DNA of 64,000 nt from Bacteroidota bacterium (GCA_029558715.1 JAKQEA010000078.1:1-64000); one strand, 5' to 3'; counted from the stretch's first letter, positions 34,586 to 44,582 are shown. Notes: generated from the letters alone by a model not told the origin. Made by a program: numbers and translations.

Positions 34586-34595
34586 AAAATGGGTT

Positions 34596-34856
34596 ATGAA
34601 ACACGATGAGATGCTACGCCGGCAGATACTGGAGGTTGTTGATAACCAGTTAAAGGCGAATGATCCCCCGGAAACCCTGCAAACCTATAACCGGCTGCAG
34701 CAAAATGGCATCAGCTCCGCGGATGCCAGGATTTACATTGGTCAGTGTGTGGCGGTTGAGCTTTTTCATATTATGAAGAGCCAGCAACCTTTTAATGAAA
34801 AGCGGTTTATCAGCAATCTGCACAACCTGCCCAATGAACCTTTCGGTAATGAATGA
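34596..34856 (+). CDS. Small protein of unknown function
   Basis: 86 residues with the start at 34596 (MKHDEMLRRQILEVVDNQLK); an earlier start would lie inside the HsdS remnant. It is helical and soluble, with YNRLQQNGISSADARIYIGQ and CVAVELFHIMKSQQPFNEKR. The pattern resembles small DUF1841-like proteins, but I would not assign a function. It begins 10 bases after the HsdS remnant and may be what followed the lost restriction locus. Confidence 0.7.
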   Translation: MKHDEMLRRQILEVVDNQLKANDPPETLQTYNRLQQNGISSADARIYIGQCVAVELFHIMKSQQPFNEKRFISNLHNLPNEPFGNE

Positions 34857-34968
34857 AAGTGGGGCAGTTGAAGGAAATAAAAGCTGGTTTTCCGGAAGCA
34901 GCGATTAAGTGAGACTTGTAGTAAACTTTACTCCGATTCTACAATATATAACGGTAATAATAAGATTA

Positions 34969-36627
34969 TTACCGCTTCACCACAAATCTCAACTGCTGCT
35001 CTTTTCGGGTGAGTGATGAACGCAGCACCAGTACATATACTCCTCCGCTCAGTGTGCTTACATCAAGCCGGGCCGTATTACTGTTTATTGTTTGCTGAAA
35101 CAGCAAGGTACCGAGCATATTGTACACGGCCATGCTATTGTAATTTTCTTTATCAATATTACTTATGGTTAACTGGTCCTGTGCCGGGTTGGGATATACA
35201 ACAGGCTTACCGGTCATTGGTGATTCTGCTTTTGCATCTATTGACATCGCCGCCGATTCAATACCGGGTCTTTCTGCATCATCACATCCATGATGATGAC
35301 GGTTGCTGCCAAAACGAACAGCAAAAGAACGGTAATAAGTACCAGCACCAATGAGAGTATCCAGGTCATTGGTATTACCAATAGCGATCAGCTGATCATC
35401 TTTGTCGGTAATGCCCTGCAATAAGTAATGGGACCGTTGAAAGCCCACACTGTCCGGCGAAGGGAAATGACCATCTGTACTGCCATTCTTTTTTATACGC
35501 AGGGCAAATCCTTTGGAAAAATAATTGCCGCTTCTTCTTTCTCCCACCACATAAAAACGGTCATTATTGCCATTCACAATTTTAGTGAGCATACAACTAT
35601 CCTGTGCAAAAGGGAAAGAACGGCTCCAGTAAATATGCCCGTTGCCGGCGCTGATACGGCTTACCCTGCACTGGTTGCCCGATGCAAAGTATTGCGTAAC
35701 CAACGTAAAAATATTTCCATCCTCATCTACCTTCAGGTCATCCAGCTGAGTGCCGGGCGCCGTGAAATGTGTTTTACGGTATACCACATTACCTGTATAT
35801 CTCGATAGTTTATACAAATACATGCTTTGGGATTCACCGCTTGCTTTTCCGCCAAACAGTAAGAGATTATCATCTTTATCCAGTGCAGAGGAAAGACTTT
35901 GCCTTCCTTCATCGGTTTGTATGATCTTTTTTTGCAGTAACTGGCCGCCGGCACTTATTTTCTGCACTTTAATATCAGGAAAGAATCCAAAAAAATCTTC
36001 GATGAGTCTTACTGTTCCGTTACGTTCGATATGCAGGCGGCTGTACGATGTTTGTACCGAATCCATCCGGCTCCATTTTGTCACCAGGTTTTTGTCTGTC
36101 TTCATCACAAAGGAAGCAGGACTAAATCCCGGACCATCAGGATACTGTCCATCACCGGCGAGGTATACATTGCCGGCATCATCCAGTTCAAACACATTCA
36201 GGTTGAAAATATTGTACCCATCGGGGAAACTGATATTTTTTTGTGCTTTTACCACAAGGTTGCTGTCCAGTTTATACACCGTGTATTGGGGATCCTGTGC
36301 AAAAGGAAAACTGCGGAAGAGCACATATACTGAATTGCGGTAACCTGTTTTTATTTCTGCCATACCGGAAGGACCACTAAGAAAAAAAGTTCTTTGTTCT
36401 GCTCCGTTGGTATGCGACTTGGATATCTTCCAGGTAAAATTATCATTATCCATCCGCCAGAGGTAACAGGCAACAAAAGAATGTTTTGATAATGATTCAA
36501 TGGAAGTGGCATATGTACCATTGGGCTGATTGTGCCCATCCTGGTTTTGGTACCACTGCACCTGTGCAGTAATTACCAGCTGGCAACATAGTGCGCATAT
36601 AAACAGGACTTGCTTTGCTGTTTTCAT
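34969..36627 (-). CDS. Secreted protein with T9SS type A sorting domain
   Basis: 552 residues from the start at 36627 (MKTAKQVLFICALCCQLVITAQ), a clear signal peptide; a longer frame to 36684 is unlikely. The body has repeated short segments of the type DDAGNVYLAGDG, DKDDNLLLFGGK, DEDGNIFTLVTQ and DKDDQLIAIGN, which suggest a beta-propeller (SBBP/Kelch-like). The C-terminal ~80 residues are a T9SS sorting domain (VVYPNPAQDQLTISNI ... STLSGGVYVLVL ... FVVKR). It is secreted through T9SS, with its ligand unknown. Confidence 0.85.
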   Translation of the reverse strand: MKTAKQVLFICALCCQLVITAQVQWYQNQDGHNQPNGTYATSIESLSKHSFVACYLWRMDNDNFTWKISKSHTNGAEQRTFFLSGPSGMAEIKTGYRNSVYVLFRSFPFAQDPQYTVYKLDSNLVVKAQKNISFPDGYNIFNLNVFELDDAGNVYLAGDGQYPDGPGFSPASFVMKTDKNLVTKWSRMDSVQTSYSRLHIERNGTVRLIEDFFGFFPDIKVQKISAGGQLLQKKIIQTDEGRQSLSSALDKDDNLLLFGGKASGESQSMYLYKLSRYTGNVVYRKTHFTAPGTQLDDLKVDEDGNIFTLVTQYFASGNQCRVSRISAGNGHIYWSRSFPFAQDSCMLTKIVNGNNDRFYVVGERRSGNYFSKGFALRIKKNGSTDGHFPSPDSVGFQRSHYLLQGITDKDDQLIAIGNTNDLDTLIGAGTYYRSFAVRFGSNRHHHGCDDAERPGIESAAMSIDAKAESPMTGKPVVYPNPAQDQLTISNIDKENYNSMAVYNMLGTLLFQQTINSNTARLDVSTLSGGVYVLVLRSSLTRKEQQLRFVVKR

Positions 36628-36774
36628 AAGTTCGGATTTAGTTGTTTTTAGCTGTAGGGTCGCATCAATTATTACAATAACCATGCAGGGATTGGCATGG
36701 CCGTGTATTTCCGAAGCAGATAGGAGTTATGTAAAGTAGGGATACGTAGTAAAAGCAATACTTACTGTAAAGGG

Positions 36775-38451
36775 TTAATTCATCACCATTTCCCTTGCAT
36801 TTTCCATGGCTGCGGCAGTTGGTTTTTCGCCGCTTAGCATTTTAGCAATAGTGGTAATTCTTTCTTCAGTAGACAAACGACGGATATTTGTTTTGACAGT
36901 ATTCTTTACGATCTCTTTATAAACAAAAAAATGTGCTGTTGCCTTACCGGCGATCTGCGGCTGGTGGGTAATACAGATCACCTGCCGGCTTTCAGCCAGT
37001 TCTTTCATGATGATACCTACCTGCCTGGCTGCTTCACCCGAAATGCCTGTATCAATTTCATCAAAGATCATCGTGGGCAGATCCACAGATTGTGCCACTA
37101 ACGATTTAATACAAAGCATCAGGCGGCTGAGTTCACCGCCACTGGCTACTTTGCGCACCGGCTGAAATTGCCCGCTTTTGCCTGCCTCGCCGGCAGGCAG
37201 GTTAGCATCAAAAAGGAAATCGATTGTATCTGCTCCAAAAAAATTCAATTCAACAGGTTTAATATCTACTTTAAGTTTTGCGTTGGGCATTCCTACCTGT
37301 ATCAGCAGCTTATTTACTTTATCCTCCAGCGGTTTTACCTGCTTTTTCCGGCCATCAGCTATCTTTTTGGCAAGTAGTATGGCATCAGCAAAAAGCTTAT
37401 CCCTTTCTTTCTCTTTTTGCTGAATAGCATTTTCAATATTGAGTACTGCCTGTAGTTTGGTTGCTAATTGCTTTTGAATGTCAAGCAGTTCATTAGTGGA
37501 ACTGACACCATGTTTTTTTTGCAGCTTGTATCCCAGTGAAAGCCGTTCATTTAATCGTTCTATTTTTTCAGGATCATAATTGATATGCTCACTGATGCGG
37601 TCTATATCTTCAGCGATGTCCTGTAATTCAATTTGTGCTGATTGTAACCGTTGCAGCAGAGCTGGCAGTTCCGGATGATAAGAAGCATAGTTATTCAGCT
37701 GATTCAGTAATACTTTTAGTTGCTGCACAACTGGATTCTCACTTTCCCTGAGTTCAAAATAGGTTTTGTTTAATGCGGCTTTGATACCTTCGGAGTTATT
37801 CAACAATTTCAACTCTGCATCAATTTCTTCCAGTTCATTTTCCCTGAACCCTGCTTCTTCCAGTTCTGTAAACTGGAAACGGTTATAATCAGCCTCCTTA
37901 TCAAATTGCAGTTGCTGGCTTTTTAATTCTTCACACTCCTTTTTCACCGATTGCCATTGCTTATAGAGTTGCTGGTAATCATCAATAACCGCTAAATGTC
38001 CTGCCAGGGCATCCAGCACTTCCCGCTGAAATCCTGATTCACCCACCTCTGATGTGTCAAACTGCTGGTGCAGATCTACCAATAATGAACTCAACTCCTG
38101 GAGCTGTGAAAGATTCACAGGAGTATCGTTTATAAATGCCCTTGACTTACCATTAACTCCTATTTCCCGCCTTAACACCAATTCATCATCCGCATCCAGT
38201 TCATTTTCTTTCAAAAATGCAAGCACTGCCTTTTTCTTATCTGCTTTGAACACTCCTTCCACCACACATTTCTTTTCTTTATTTACCAGTGCAGTTGAAT
38301 CAGCCCTGTTTCCGAGAATCAATCCCAAAGCACCAACAATAATGGACTTACCGGCACCAGTCTCTCCTGTAATAACACTAAGACTACCGGGGAAATCAAT
38401 TTCCAGTTCATCGATGATGGCATAATTATTTATAGAAAGACGGGTCAGCAT
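36775..38451 (-). CDS. recN: DNA repair protein RecN
   Basis: 558 residues. SMC-like ATPase with Walker A SVITGETGAGKSIIVGALG near the N-terminus, a long central coiled coil, then the signature KVASGGELSRLMLCIKS and Walker B TMIFDEIDTGISGEAA. RecN acts in double-strand-break repair. A seven-residue insert (LPAGEAG, about 417-423) lies just before the signature motif, in a segment that normally runs from Asn straight to a Gly-rich turn. It is encoded by a palindromic repeat. The reading frame is preserved, so the gene is probably functional. Confidence 0.95.
   Translation of the reverse strand: MLTRLSINNYAIIDELEIDFPGSLSVITGETGAGKSIIVGALGLILGNRADSTALVNKEKKCVVEGVFKADKKKAVLAFLKENELDADDELVLRREIGVNGKSRAFINDTPVNLSQLQELSSLLVDLHQQFDTSEVGESGFQREVLDALAGHLAVIDDYQQLYKQWQSVKKECEELKSQQLQFDKEADYNRFQFTELEEAGFRENELEEIDAELKLLNNSEGIKAALNKTYFELRESENPVVQQLKVLLNQLNNYASYHPELPALLQRLQSAQIELQDIAEDIDRISEHINYDPEKIERLNERLSLGYKLQKKHGVSSTNELLDIQKQLATKLQAVLNIENAIQQKEKERDKLFADAILLAKKIADGRKKQVKPLEDKVNKLLIQVGMPNAKLKVDIKPVELNFFGADTIDFLFDANLPAGEAGKSGQFQPVRKVASGGELSRLMLCIKSLVAQSVDLPTMIFDEIDTGISGEAARQVGIIMKELAESRQVICITHQPQIAGKATAHFFVYKEIVKNTVKTNIRRLSTEERITTIAKMLSGEKPTAAAMENAREMVMN
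37180..37201. repeat. CCTGCC-type palindromic insertion within recN
   Basis: Stem cctgcct (37181-37187) with aggcagg (37195-37201) and a GC-rich loop. The 21-base insert (37180-37200) adds exactly seven codons, L-P-A-G-E-A-G, to RecN. It is related to the palindromes at 29124 and 39394. Confidence 0.75.
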
Positions 38452-38543
38452 TTGAAAAGCAAATTAGGGATTTTAGCTGCAGATAAGACAGATTAATACA
38501 GATTTGATTGCTGCAAAAGAGAGTAACGAAAAATCATGGAAAT

Positions 38544-38573
38544 AAAAAAGTCCCGCCGGAAAGCGGAACTTTT
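38544..38573 (-). terminator. Intrinsic terminator of the zinc-ribbon gene
   Basis: Stem agtcccgc (38549-38556) with gcggaact (38563-38570), seven of eight paired, followed on the minus strand by six T. It lies about 40 bases after the stop at 38611. Confidence 0.75.
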
Positions 38574-38610
38574 GTTTCAATATAATCTACAGATCAGCTT
38601 AACGAGTTGA

Positions 38611-39366
38611 TCATTTCACTTCCACATTGTTATTCAGCTCTTCATCCACCAGGATACGTCCGCAGTTTTCGCAGATCATGATCTTTTTATGCTGGCGGAT
38701 CTCACTTTGTTTCTGCGGGGGAATAGCATTGAAACATCCACCACAGGCATCTCTTTCAACCGGCACCACCGCCAATCCGTTTCTGTAGCTATGGCGGATC
38801 TTCTCATAACTGGCCAGCAAACGGGGTTCTACATGCTGCTTGGCATCGGTAGCCAGTTTGGCAAAATGTTTTTCTTCTTTTTCATTAGCTGCGATGATTT
38901 TTTCCAGTTCCCCCTTTTTATTAGCCAGCACTCCTTCTTTGGCAGCAATATTCTTTTTGGCTTTCTCAAGCAAGACAGCTTTTTCTGCTATTTCTTCTGT
39001 AGCATCTTTAATATGTTTTTCAGCCAGTTTTACTTCCAGCTGCTGCATTTCCACTTCTTTATTAATAGCTTCAAATTCCCTGTTGTTTTTTACGTTTTCG
39101 CTTTGTTTCTCGTATTTTTTTATCAACGCTTCGGCTTCTTTGATAGCATTTTTTCGCTGTTCAATAAACTCTGTTACACCGTTTATTTCTTCCTCGATAC
39201 GAGTTTGACGGGCATGCAAACCGGTGATTTCATCTTCGAGGTCTGCCACTTCCATTGGTAATTCTCCTTTCAGTATCTTGATCTCATCCATCTTACTTTC
39301 TATCTTCTGAAGGGTAAGGAGGGAAGTAAGTTTTTCTTCAACTGAAAATTCTTTAACGTGTGCCAT
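38611..39366 (-). CDS. Coiled-coil protein with C4 zinc ribbon
   Basis: 251 residues. About 170 residues of charged coiled coil (EDEITGLHARQTRIEEEING; KNNREFEAINKEVEMQQLEV) are followed by a zinc ribbon with Cys pairs CGGC (ACGGCFNAIPPQ) and CENC (MICENCGRILVDEE). This is the C4-type zinc-ribbon/CT398-like family, widespread in bacteria. A proposed role in flagella or secretion exists for some members, but none is certain here. It sits between recN and the Nif3 gene, on the same strand. Confidence 0.88.
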   Translation of the reverse strand: MAHVKEFSVEEKLTSLLTLQKIESKMDEIKILKGELPMEVADLEDEITGLHARQTRIEEEINGVTEFIEQRKNAIKEAEALIKKYEKQSENVKNNREFEAINKEVEMQQLEVKLAEKHIKDATEEIAEKAVLLEKAKKNIAAKEGVLANKKGELEKIIAANEKEEKHFAKLATDAKQHVEPRLLASYEKIRHSYRNGLAVVPVERDACGGCFNAIPPQKQSEIRQHKKIMICENCGRILVDEELNNNVEVK

Positions 39367-39393
39367 ATTTTAATTTAAGGTTTCCTTTTGAAG

Positions 39394-39409
39394 TCTGCCG
39401 GAAGGCAGG
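39394..39409. repeat. Short CCTGCC-type palindrome
   Basis: ctgcc-ggaa-ggcag (39395-39408) lies in the 77-base gap upstream of the zinc-ribbon gene. It is probably a shorter or eroded member of the family seen at 29124 and in recN. Confidence 0.4.
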
Positions 39410-39443
39410 TTTGCTATCAGTGGTTTTACCAGTTCCGATTGGC

Positions 39444-40541
39444 TTATAAAAAATACCTGACAGGATTGGTTTCCACTTCTGTTTTAAGGACGGCAAAGGT
39501 AGGGAATTTTTCCGCTAAAACTTCTTGCAGCAGGTTGATTGTGAACTGCTCACTTTCGTAATGGCCAACATCGGTGATGAGCATCCGGCCATTAGCGTCA
39601 AAAAATTCATGATACTTCATATCTGCAGTAATATATGCATCTGCTCCTACAGCTAAAGCTTTGGAAATCAAAAAACTACCAGCTCCCCCGCAAACAGCTA
39701 CTTTTTTAACCGGTCTCTCAATTAGCGAGGTATGCCGGACTACCGGCAATTTAAATACCTTCTTTACAAGGGATAGAAATTGTTTTTCGTCAACTGCCGA
39801 TGGCAGCTCCCCAACGATACCTGATCCAATGCCCGGGTGAGTATTGGAGACGTTTACCACATCATACGCCACTTCTTCGTATGGATGGGCGGCCCTCATA
39901 GCTGACACAATCTTATTTTCAAGGAAGCCTGGAAAAATGATTTCTACTTTGACTTCTTTTTCAAAATGTCTTTCCCCTATTCTTCCCGCAAATGGGTCCG
40001 TTCCCTGCCCGGCTTTAAAAGTTCCTGCACCTTCTGTATTGAAACTACATTCACTGTAATTACCAATATGGCCACCACCTGCCTCAAAAACAGCCGTCCG
40101 CACCTGCTCTGCCTGTGCAAGCGGTACAAAAGTGAAAAGTTTCTTTAGTATATTTTCCCTCGGAGAAAGTACGGCCAGGTTTTGCAGGCCCAACATGGCG
40201 GCAATTTTTCCATTCACGCCTTCTTTTACATTATCGAGGTTGGTATGTATAGCATAAATGGCAATATCATTTTTAATAGCAGCGATGACTGTTTTCTCCA
40301 CATAATTCTTTCCATTGATCTTTTTTAGCCCTCCGAAAATAATCGGATGATGCGCAACAATGAGATTACATTTTTTTTCAATGGCCTCGTTCACAATTTC
40401 CTCGGTTGCATCTAATGAACAAATAAGACCGTTACATTCCCAATGATTATCCCCGGTAATAAGACCGGCATTATCATATGGCTCTTGTAAAGAAGTATTT
40501 GCCAGAGACTCCAAAAACCCGGTTATAGTTGAAATTTTCAT
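39444..40541 (-). CDS. Nif3-like dinuclear metal-centre protein
   Basis: 365 residues, the long form of the Nif3/YbgI family with an inserted middle domain. Metal-ligand motifs are LIVAHHPIIFGG near the N-terminus, AIYAIHTNLDN, and near the C-terminus LITDVGHYESEQF. Between the two halves lies the PII-like insert (FTFVPLAQAEQVRTAVFEAG ... YSECSFNTEGAGTFKAGQGT). Members form hexameric toroids with two metals per site; they are often annotated GTP cyclohydrolase 1 type 2, but the physiological reaction is unsettled. It is probably cotranscribed with the zinc-ribbon gene, 77 bases on. Confidence 0.93.
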   Translation of the reverse strand: MKISTITGFLESLANTSLQEPYDNAGLITGDNHWECNGLICSLDATEEIVNEAIEKKCNLIVAHHPIIFGGLKKINGKNYVEKTVIAAIKNDIAIYAIHTNLDNVKEGVNGKIAAMLGLQNLAVLSPRENILKKLFTFVPLAQAEQVRTAVFEAGGGHIGNYSECSFNTEGAGTFKAGQGTDPFAGRIGERHFEKEVKVEIIFPGFLENKIVSAMRAAHPYEEVAYDVVNVSNTHPGIGSGIVGELPSAVDEKQFLSLVKKVFKLPVVRHTSLIERPVKKVAVCGGAGSFLISKALAVGADAYITADMKYHEFFDANGRMLITDVGHYESEQFTINLLQEVLAEKFPTFAVLKTEVETNPVRYFL

Positions 40542-40674
40542 ACCCGAAAGTTACAGGATTACTAATTTGCACCCTTGTAAGGGGAAAAACAAAGTTTTGT
40601 TGTGTATAAATCTTTTGTACCTTTTACATCTTCCCACCCCATGATGACTCCCGTCCGATCAGTTCATTTAAAAA

Positions 40675-41307
40675 ATGTTTGCCATGCTTAAAAGAACAAC
40701 AGGCCGATTATTACTTCTATTATTGGTCGTTACAGGTTCTGCCGGAACGATCAACGACAATTCCATTTCAAAATCAGAAAGAAAGTATGCATCCGGATTA
40801 ATGAAAGATACTTATAAAGATGCTGTTGGTACCATTAAAGGGTTATCCGCAGCACAGCTTAATTACAAAGCTGCCCCCGATAAGTGGTCTGTAACAGAAT
40901 GTATGTATCATATAGCAGCTGCTGAAAAGACACTGTGGACTATGTTTGAAGGTGCCATGAAAACTGCTGCAAACCCTGAAAAACGTTCGGAGATTAAAGC
41001 TACAGATGAGCAAATTGTAGCAATGGTACAGAACAGAACACAGAAATTTCAAGCACCCGAACCAATACAGCCTAAAAATACCGGCTTTGCCAATTTAGAT
41101 GCAGCACTGGCTGATTTCAAAATGAATCGCACCGAGCATATAAAATATATAAAAAATTCCACCGAAGATTTGCGTAACCATGTTGTACAAATGCCTTTCG
41201 GCTGGATCGATTGTTATCAACTTTATATTTTTATCGCTGCACATAGCAAACGACATACCCTGCAGATGATTGAAGTAAAATCAGATCCGGGATTCCCTGC
41301 TAAATAA
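40675..41307 (+). CDS. DinB-family protein, exported
   Basis: 210 residues (207 if the second Met at 40684 is used, which gives the better signal peptide, MLKRTTGRLLLLLLVVTGSA). The four-helix DinB_2 fold is suggested by AQLNYKAAPDKWSVTECMYH, AAAEKTLW and the C-terminal AAHSKRHTLQM. The His residues in these motifs are the usual metal ligands. DinB-fold proteins include thiol-dependent transferases, but this one has no assigned substrate. It stands alone, with a terminator behind it. Confidence 0.85.
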   Translation: MFAMLKRTTGRLLLLLLVVTGSAGTINDNSISKSERKYASGLMKDTYKDAVGTIKGLSAAQLNYKAAPDKWSVTECMYHIAAAEKTLWTMFEGAMKTAANPEKRSEIKATDEQIVAMVQNRTQKFQAPEPIQPKNTGFANLDAALADFKMNRTEHIKYIKNSTEDLRNHVVQMPFGWIDCYQLYIFIAAHSKRHTLQMIEVKSDPGFPAK

Positions 41308-41327
41308 TTTTATTGATGATAGTTGTA

Positions 41328-41357
41328 AGCCCTTGTTTTTTATAAGGGCCTTTTTTT
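41328..41357 (+). terminator. Intrinsic terminator of the DinB-family gene
   Basis: Stem gccctt (41329-41334) with aagggc (41344-41349), followed by seven T. It lies between the convergent DinB and MG2-type genes. Confidence 0.8.
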
Positions 41358-41368
41358 GCCGATGAAAA

Positions 41369-43819
41369 TCATTGACCTACTTCAATTATTTTTTCCAGGC
41401 TGATCATCTTGCCTGATGTGGTCATTCCTTCCACAATCACCCTGAATTTTTTAGTACGGTCGCTGTTATAAAAACTTACAGGTATCACAGGGTTTATGTT
41501 ATTGATAAATATATTCGGACGCCAATCCAGGGTAATGCGGCTGTCCGCTTTACTCATCAATTCTGTCTCCACTTTATAGTTCGGTGCATAAAATTCTTTT
41601 ACTACTGAAAATCCTTTGTAGGTAATCATATCTCCCCTGGAAGAATTGGTAATGTCCTGATCTTTTTTTGTATAGATGGCCAACGCACCACCAGCACCAC
41701 CACCCGGTGCAGCCGGAAAGAAGCTGAATACTTTTACCATTGCTATCTGGTTAGCAGGGATAGTTGCCACAACTGCTGAGCTGGTCTCAATTTCATCCAG
41801 GTAAATAACCATCGGAATATTTCCCAAAGAACTGGCTGATGGTCCTTGCCGGTAATATAACCTATACCCGGTGGGGTCATCAAATGGATTGTCAAGGCTC
41901 GGAAGCGATGATGTACTATAATCAGGCTCCACAACAGATAATCCGGGCACCCTTGACTGCAGGTAATCGAAAATATTATTCTGCACGACGATGTCGCTGG
42001 TATTAACCATATCAAGTGTCCGGACAGCATCTCCACTAAACATTCCCCTCGTATATCGTTCAGCTAATTCTTCAGTCGGAGTTTTCTTTTTTACTGTAAT
42101 TAACACATCTTCCAGCAGTATACCTTTCTCTTTTTGTATAGCCGTATAATCAGCAGCCAATATGTTTTGCATCTTCTTAAGACCCTGGTGTTCACCGGAA
42201 AAAATATTGCCTGATGCAGGCAATAGATACAACTTTTCCGTTGTATCTCCGCTTAACCTAACATCAATAAACTGACTTTTTTTGCCTCTTATATCCAGAA
42301 TAAAAATCCGGCTATTCCCGAAAAAAATAAGTGAATCAAGTTTAAAAAAACCGTTCTTGTCCGTATTAATCATCTGAAAGTTCCTGCTCATTCCTTCTGC
42401 AGAGATAAGAGCCACTAACGGCTTATCCGCAAACGGCCGGTTAGTTCCTTCCATGCTGACTTTTCCAGATATAGTTATATAAGCAGGATCTGTATAGGCA
42501 AGCGGATTCCTGGCTTTCCCGGCCAGTTCACTCCACCTGAATCTTCTCCAGCCATTCGTCATCATTAACAGATCAAGTGCCGTTCTTACCGAATCATTAT
42601 CAGACAAAAAATACCAGGACGGATTATGTATATATCCTTTCAGGTCTGATGTGAGGAGAAGGCTTGAATAAATAGATTCCTCCCTTGAAGAATGAAGGCT
42701 ATAATCTGCATCTGTTACAGATACTGATATACTGCCCTGTATTGTATCGGGCATAATTATTTTAAAATGATTCCTTCCTTTGGAAGAAAAACTGAGTGTA
42801 TCTGTCCGTAATGATACTGCCTGGATATATTCCTTATTATTGACAAAGAATAGTCTCTCAGCAAGCGGAATATCATCCTTATTAAAAACCGTTACCTGTA
42901 AAATGCCTGAATTTAATTTTTCTGTGTTAATGGTTCCCTGTATTTCTCCTTTGCCGGAATTAATATTTTGACGAAAAACAATATGGTGCTGCATCTGGCC
43001 AATCATATAAGCAGCTTTTGATGAAAGATCGTTGGCTCCCTGCTTTATCTCAAAAAAAACTCCTTGCGGGTAAGGAATCATGGTAAAACCGATTCCCTTG
43101 TCAGTGGCAGCCGGCAATTGATATTTTTTTGTACCTGCATCCCCATCCAATGCAGCAAAATACACTTCATTAATTTCTGGAGTAAGTTCAAACATTCCCA
43201 TGCCGTCATGATATGCAGAGAAAGCAGTTATCTTTTCATTCTTACTGTTATTTATATAACCGCTTACCTGTACCGGCATACCTTTCTCATCAGTTGCCTT
43301 AAATGCAATTGTATTAGAAAGGCCACTGATAAAATTCCCCCCCTCCGGAAAGAATTCAAGCCTTATCTCTTTTTGTTTGGCTGTACTGGCTTCTTTGACT
43401 TTCTTTCCGAAAATGAAAATATTTTTTCTGTAGATAAAATCAGTTCCATTATTCAGCATTGTCGGAGACCATGCCCTGACAGAGTAATTACCTGTAGCCA
43501 ATGAATCAGGCAATTCAAACTGACCATTTGTAACTCCCAGCACTACAGGCAATATCTTTTTGCCCACTACTGCTGAAGACCCGTTAAAAAGTTCAACATA
43601 TAATACAGAACTTATTGTATCCGGCTGATAGTCTGAATACAAATAAGCCTTGAACCATAGGGTTTCTCCGGCCAGGTAATTATCCCGGTCAAAATGAAGA
43701 TAGACTTTCTCTATCGGTGATTTTTTATACCATTGATTCAGCAACTCCTCCGGTTTTTGAGAATTCCCGATTGAAGAAAAAAGAAAAAACCCGTAGAATG
43801 CCAGTAATGCTCTTTTCAT
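41369..43819 (-). CDS. Large exported MG2 / TonB-plug-like protein (paralogue)
   Basis: 816 residues with a signal peptide (LLAFYGFFLFSSIGNSQ). The N-terminal MG2-type motif IEKVYLHFDRDNYLAGETLW is the clear counterpart of that in the 8140-10602 protein. The two also share FFPEGGNFI-type, AYHDGMG and YIHNPSWYF blocks and a C-terminal plug-like part (MVIYLDEIETSSAVVATIPA; GGGAGGALAIYTKKD). No peptide, exporter or regulator lies beside this copy, so it looks like the general version of the family. Function is unknown, but outer-membrane or periplasmic location is likely. Confidence 0.78.
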   Translation of the reverse strand: MKRALLAFYGFFLFSSIGNSQKPEELLNQWYKKSPIEKVYLHFDRDNYLAGETLWFKAYLYSDYQPDTISSVLYVELFNGSSAVVGKKILPVVLGVTNGQFELPDSLATGNYSVRAWSPTMLNNGTDFIYRKNIFIFGKKVKEASTAKQKEIRLEFFPEGGNFISGLSNTIAFKATDEKGMPVQVSGYINNSKNEKITAFSAYHDGMGMFELTPEINEVYFAALDGDAGTKKYQLPAATDKGIGFTMIPYPQGVFFEIKQGANDLSSKAAYMIGQMQHHIVFRQNINSGKGEIQGTINTEKLNSGILQVTVFNKDDIPLAERLFFVNNKEYIQAVSLRTDTLSFSSKGRNHFKIIMPDTIQGSISVSVTDADYSLHSSREESIYSSLLLTSDLKGYIHNPSWYFLSDNDSVRTALDLLMMTNGWRRFRWSELAGKARNPLAYTDPAYITISGKVSMEGTNRPFADKPLVALISAEGMSRNFQMINTDKNGFFKLDSLIFFGNSRIFILDIRGKKSQFIDVRLSGDTTEKLYLLPASGNIFSGEHQGLKKMQNILAADYTAIQKEKGILLEDVLITVKKKTPTEELAERYTRGMFSGDAVRTLDMVNTSDIVVQNNIFDYLQSRVPGLSVVEPDYSTSSLPSLDNPFDDPTGYRLYYRQGPSASSLGNIPMVIYLDEIETSSAVVATIPANQIAMVKVFSFFPAAPGGGAGGALAIYTKKDQDITNSSRGDMITYKGFSVVKEFYAPNYKVETELMSKADSRITLDWRPNIFINNINPVIPVSFYNSDRTKKFRVIVEGMTTSGKMISLEKIIEVGQ

Positions 43820-43977
43820 TAGTTTTCACAAATGTGGCTATGAAATTAAATGCATTATCCTGAAAACCAAAAGAAGAAGCTGTTAACAGCAGTATAATAC
43901 GGGGAGATCAGGCTGTAATTTACCTGTTGGATAAGCTGCACATTATGCCTATTTTGTGTAGACTTTTAACCGGAAAT

Positions 43978-44388
43978 ATGAAAAAATTCACCCTGATAGC
44001 TGTTTTAGTGCTGTTGATGACAGGATGCAAAAAAACAGTTGAAGATATACAGCAAGACCTTGTTATAAGGGCGATGACTGACGGGCAGTGGGCTATTACC
44101 AGTTTTACCCTGAATGGCTCAGATATTACAGCCGATTTTACCAATTACAGATTCAAGTACTATAGTAATAAGACCGTTGATGCTATCAAGAATGGAACTA
44201 CTGAAAAAACAGGCACCTGGGATGGTAATGCCAGCACAATGACCACCTGGGCTAATTTTACTGCAGCATCTTATCCATTATCATTGATAAATGGAAGCTG
44301 GCTAATAACAAGAAACAGCTGGACTTATGTGGAGGCTACCCAAACCAATGGTACTGAAGTAAAAAATATGCGGCTTGATAAATTGTAA
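43978..44388 (+). CDS. Small lipoprotein, lipocalin-like
   Basis: 136 residues from the ATG at 43978; a TTG further upstream is in frame but would bury the signal. The lipoprotein signal MKKFTLIAVLVLLMTGCKK ends in a clear lipobox Cys. The mature part (GQWAITSFTLNGSDITADFT; YRFKYYSNKTVDAIKNGTTE; TGTWDGNASTMTTW) has the strand pattern of short lipocalin-like domains of Bacteroidota. Ligand and role are unknown. Confidence 0.75.
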   Translation: MKKFTLIAVLVLLMTGCKKTVEDIQQDLVIRAMTDGQWAITSFTLNGSDITADFTNYRFKYYSNKTVDAIKNGTTEKTGTWDGNASTMTTWANFTAASYPLSLINGSWLITRNSWTYVEATQTNGTEVKNMRLDKL

Positions 44389-44582
44389 ATGCCAATGTTT
44401 GGTTTAGTCCGCCACTTTCGTTAAACAAATTATGCTGATCAGTGTCATATTTGCCAACCGCCTGACCTCTTTTATTAAGTTGAAAAATCTTTTACATAAA
44501 AAAGAGAACAGGCAAAGAAGAAGAATCGTTGTTAGGAATAGTTTTTGTGTGTAATAGTTCCCTTAATAAAACCAGCTACCTG

